Shown piece after piece: positions 60,208 through 64,000 of a stretch of DNA of 64,000 bases. The notes below the pieces were generated by a model. That model saw only the letters and a list, made by a program, of their open reading frames with translations. It searched no databases and was not told where the DNA came from. This DNA comes from Dimorphilus gyrociliatus (Eukaryota; Annelida; Polychaeta; Dinophilidae), in contig CAJFCJ010000027.1 in NCBI GenBank assembly GCA_904063045.1, positions 250,501 to 314,500 on the forward strand, read 5' to 3'. The position numbers and the translations under genes were made by a program. Within the stretch, counting starts at the first letter, position 1, and the number at the start of each line of letters is the position of its first letter.

Positions 60208-62682
60208 TATACAGAATAAGAGGGGAATTATTATCCGAACAATATAAAATAGTTAGAAATCCTTTCCGTATTTAAGTCAACTACTATATGCTGTAATTCG
60301 CTGAATTTGGCAATCCTTTAGCTCCATACTCAACGATAAACGACAACATTTCTAACTTGGCGCGTGCACAGCAACAACTGCTCATGTTCAATAAATCGAT
60401 TTCAATTCGCATTTTGAATAAGGTATGCAATTATTGATTGTTAAATTCGTCTAATCTGGCAGAAAGATGTAATTGTTCAAACTGAAAAGAAAACATTTTG
60501 ATTAAGTTATTTTAAAAACCTTTCTACTGTAATTGAATTATTACTACTTTTATTGCTATTATTCTATATACTTGTTGAACTTGAATGATAGACCTATCAT
60601 GCAAATCCCATAATCTTCGAATGAGTTCTGATCTATAGGCTAAAAAAAAGAAATATTTTGTTAAAATACTAGTAAACAATGTAGAAAGAGATAATTATAA
60701 TAATCTAAAAAATGGAAATATGATATAAAGAGATTATATTTATTCGTAAAATGAACTGTACTTGTTAAGAAAGATATAAATAGTAAGAAAAAGAAACAAA
60801 CAAACAGAGAGATATGATCTTTAACTGTTAGACTTGTAGTACGTAGAGCAACAATATCTATTAGCCAAACTCTAAAGTGTTTCTGAACGTTGTATAATGT
60901 TCATACGCCTATTGGAAATCTAGAAATATGACAGCGAAGGAATGAACGGACGGACAAATGTGTAAAAATTAATAAAAGACAAAAACAACTGATAGAAATT
61001 TATACCAGATTGATTTCTATTGGTCTTTAGGACTAAACGGTGTCATTCAAAACATAACGTAGCCTATGGAGTTTATAGGTGCCAATATCAATTACTAACT
61101 AATATTGAATTGTATTAGATTCAAATTGTTGTTTATTATAAAGAGTACAATTGACATAAATTTTGTCTATTTAAGCACTTTAGTTATGAATAAATCATTG
61201 TTATTATTCAAAAACGAAAGTATACGTATTGAAAAAAAAAACGAGCCATTTACAACGAATTGCAGTTTTATTTTCGTACATTGGCGAATTATTCAGAAGT
61301 GGTATAGAGACAAAGAGAGCTAGGTAAAGGAAGTAAAAAAGTATTATCGTTCACCTTTCATATCAACTGAATAGTCGTGACCAAGAAGAACCATATAGAC
61401 TCTGTCTAACTTTCGTAAGTATTTACAATTAAATATAGTATATGTTTATATTAGAATATTTTTGCCATCATTTCATGATAATTTTACATATCCGTTCTTA
61501 AATAGACTATTTAACGTATATTTTAAATATATATACGTATATATAACTATTTCTTTCAATAAAAACAAGAACATTTTTCATTCTAGTATATAGCTATACC
61601 CAGTAGCATAGTATTTAGGGCTAGAGGAACAAATTAAGCCGAAATGAGTCTTATAATACGGAAACTATATGTTTTTCCCTCCCGTTTCTATCTATTAGTC
61701 TATGGAAAAATATTCATTATGCACGGTTTATACTATTATGAATATTCTGATAAAACATTTACTAGTTTGTGGAAAATTACATGAAGAGAATGATTAATTA
61801 AAAATTAAATACTCTAACCATTTCATTAAAATTTAACTATCTATACATTTTATTCTATTTTGTTTGTACCTTCGTCTTTGGCTTAACTAAAGATCTAATG
61901 CAAGATTTCAAGCATTTAGTATAAAATCTTTATATCCGTTTATGCATCGTTGTATAATAGAGAGGATTGAACAGTTAACGAGAAAATAAACTGGGAATAT
62001 AGATCTAAAAATAGAATAAAGCTACGTAAACAGGTAAATTTTACTTAAGTTTAGAGAATTAAGTTATTATCTATTTCTTGAGTGCCTTTAATTCTAATGT
62101 ATGACAAATATATTGTACCTGTAAAATACTATACATATTGAGAGTGTTATAGTTATTAGTAATGTTGGTGAGAGAATCACGCCCTTTAGAGATAGAGATA
62201 GAGATAGAAAGAAAGAGAGAGAGAGAAAGAGAGAGATAGAAAGTAGAAATGTAGGTAGAGAAACTGTGACTTTTATCTCAATAATGTTTTTTTTTCTTAA
62301 AGTAAATTGGTACTAGGAATTTTGTACTTTGAAAATTAAAAATACAAAAAAATTAAAGGCTTTCCTATCATCATAAAACAACTGTACAACTTACAATTGC
62401 CTATAAAACAACAAACTTTTATAGCGTATCATCGATCAAATGTATAAAACGCGTTGCCATAGAGATGCTGTGAACGCCCATTGCAGGTGTTTACTACACT
62501 CTTATTAGCGAAAAGTGCGACAGTACAGCTGAAAAATGGCTGAAAACTTGTAAAATTAACAGTTAAAGCTTTCAAAGTAGTAAGTAAAATAGAAAATAAT
62601 CGATTAATTAAAAATAAACTTGAATGGTGAATAATTCTTAATGACTAACAATGTCAAACATATGTATACATGTGAGAGTAAG

Positions 62683-62726
<44 letters not shown>

Positions 62727-63156
62727 GTATGTATGCTTACATTTTTGGCATATGTTTCAATGTATATTACGTAGATATGTGTGATTTGTTTTTCTTTTTT
62801 CACTTTAGATGTAAGAACTGGAAGAGCAACGCCAAAAGGATAAATAACCAAAAAAATATATACCTAAATATTATATATATATATATGTAGATGTATATAT
62901 AAATATATATGTAAAGTATATACATATACATATATATATATATATCTATATATATATATATATATATGTGTATGTGTGTATGCTAACATACATATACATA
63001 TATTCTGACAGAGAGCATAATAAAGACTATATTATAAATATATACATAGATAGAAAGATAGATAGATAGTTTCTAATATAATTATACATATATGTATATA
63101 TAACAGAATATATATATGTATTTGTATATTTATATATTTTTGTATATGAAAACAAC
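60208..63156. other. divergent intergenic region with dense TA microsatellites
   Basis: Separates the head-to-head whirlin gene and the orphan membrane protein. No exon found. A GA/GATA tract lies at 62190-62240. From 62680 to 63140 the sequence is nearly continuous TA repeats (pure run 62687-62721), directly abutting the coding start at 63157. The short open frames here come from these repeats. Confidence 0.55.
62687..62721. repeat. (AT)n microsatellite
   Basis: About 17 AT units, first of several in a 450-bp TA-rich block upstream of the 63157 gene. Confidence 0.95.
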
Positions 63157-64000
63157 ATGCCTAGGGATATTTCAACACCTGTTATGAGGAAAATTTATAC
63201 TAAATCGGCCATCCAAAGAGCCTGCGCCGGTTTACAACCAGTAGTAATAAAATCTACAGGAAAATTAAAAAAATTCTATTCAGGATTTACGCAAATTTCA
63301 ACTGTAATGGCAATAAATATTTTCCTAAGTAGCCTTACGCTCTTAACTGATTGGTTAATTTGGAGAGAGATGAATATCAGTCAAATGTTAAACAATAGGA
63401 GAATGGAAGGAATTATGATGGAATTGGTGATTCTAGCCTGTTGCTTCTCGGCAATTTGCTATGCAGCAGATTTTGTATGGAGTATTTGGGTTCTATGCGT
63501 CTATAGGAAAAAAGTCAGATATGAAACTGATGGACTTGCTTTGAAAGCGAATTTCAGCCATAAGTTTGTAACTTACCTACATTACATGGTATACTCTCTA
63601 ATTGGTCAGTTGCCTTTCTATATCATCCTGATAATATCTCAAGCTCTTTATGGATGTAATTTTATATGGTTCCAAAAAGAGTTTATTTTTACGATAAACT
63701 TTGCATTCCTATGTATTAACGTTATTTGGAAGATATGCATCATATTTTACTATCACTTTGAAATTCTACAGTCAAAAAGCCATCAGGTATGGTTGTGTAA
63801 AACTTTAACCATTCTACTTCTAATGCTGGTCGTTGGAGTGGCTTTTTTCAACCTAATATTGTACACCAGCGTTCTTAATGATAAAATATCGAAAAGCAAT
63901 CAAAAGGAAAAGATATTCAAAGCGATTGCTTTAAGGAAAAGGTTGAAGGATGAAAAACTTCAACTATCAAGGGGAAATGTAACAAATATAGTTGATTTTG
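63157..64000 (+). CDS. orphan multi-pass membrane protein, cut by window edge
   Basis: An uninterrupted frame of 281 codons runs off the right end, so it is certainly coding and incomplete. The family is not recognised. The N-terminal 45 residues are basic. Five hydrophobic segments follow at about 46-68, 88-115, 139-166, 176-200 and 213-240, several rich in Ile, Phe, Cys and Trp. A basic stretch (KKVRYETDGLALK) lies between segments 2 and 3. The C-terminal 40 visible residues are highly charged and probably cytoplasmic. One N-glycosylation site (NIS) lies in the first loop. The start chosen is the first ATG in this frame; an ATG ten bases upstream is out of frame. It could be an orphan receptor or transporter-like protein; no GPCR or channel motif is visible. 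Confidence 0.75.
   Translation, partial: MPRDISTPVMRKIYTKSAIQRACAGLQPVVIKSTGKLKKFYSGFTQISTVMAINIFLSSLTLLTDWLIWREMNISQMLNNRRMEGIMMELVILACCFSAICYAADFVWSIWVLCVYRKKVRYETDGLALKANFSHKFVTYLHYMVYSLIGQLPFYIILIISQALYGCNFIWFQKEFIFTINFAFLCINVIWKICIIFYYHFEILQSKSHQVWLCKTLTILLLMLVVGVAFFNLILYTSVLNDKISKSNQKEKIFKAIALRKRLKDEKLQLSRGNVTNIVDF

Overview
The window is nuclear DNA from an animal. It is AT-rich, full of simple repeats, and its genes have introns with GT/AG borders. Gene content (whirlin with its harmonin-homology and PDZ domains, an alpha-like octopamine/adrenergic GPCR, an LDLa plus C-type-lectin membrane protein, an Ig-superfamily protein) points to an invertebrate bilaterian. The very short introns (58, 61, 66, 67, 68, 71 bp and so on) beside long microsatellite-rich gaps suggest a small spiralian such as an annelid. 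That placement is inference. No tRNA, rRNA, CRISPR array, viral or bacterial gene was recognised.

Layout. 1-3.4 kb is gene-free but holds a perfect inverted repeat and a paired CTCF/YY1-like motif. 3.4-6.0 kb has two minus-strand orphan genes: a cysteine-rich type I membrane protein with one 58-bp intron, and a 503-residue membrane-anchored protein in a single exon. 6.0-15.9 kb is a gene desert. 15.9-17.3 kb has a plus-strand protein with three Ig-like domains. 17.3-29.3 kb is largely gene-free but carries a CRE/E-box/CCAAT/TATA promoter-like cluster (20.3 kb), a small ORF behind a TATA box (22.05 kb), a KLF/TATA promoter with a tentative two-exon gene (26.3-28.5 kb) and a palindromic CLEAR-type E-box (28.25 kb). 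29.3-34.8 kb is a type II membrane protein with LDLa and C-type-lectin domains, including a 27-nt microexon. 34.8-40.3 kb is gene-free. 40.3-41.8 kb is the minus-strand octopamine-type receptor. 41.8-52.5 kb is gene-free apart from a motif-dense stretch near 48 kb. 52.5-54.5 kb is a ten-exon DHRS11-like dehydrogenase. It converges on a twelve-exon whirlin gene on the minus strand (54.9-60.2 kb). 63.16 kb to the end is the start of an orphan multi-pass membrane protein, open at the window edge.

Most genes in this window appear to act at the cell surface or its cytoskeletal anchors (receptor, lectin, Ig protein, PDZ scaffold), but nothing shows that they form a common pathway. For every multi-exon gene I assembled the exons by reading frame and splice phase; in the octopamine-type receptor, LDLa-lectin protein, dehydrogenase and whirlin the summed exons give an uninterrupted protein. 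The most interesting regulatory signal is the recurrent A-G-R-T-G-G-C-G motif, which in three places sits as an oppositely oriented pair in the gaps next to gene ends, as expected for insulator-type elements.
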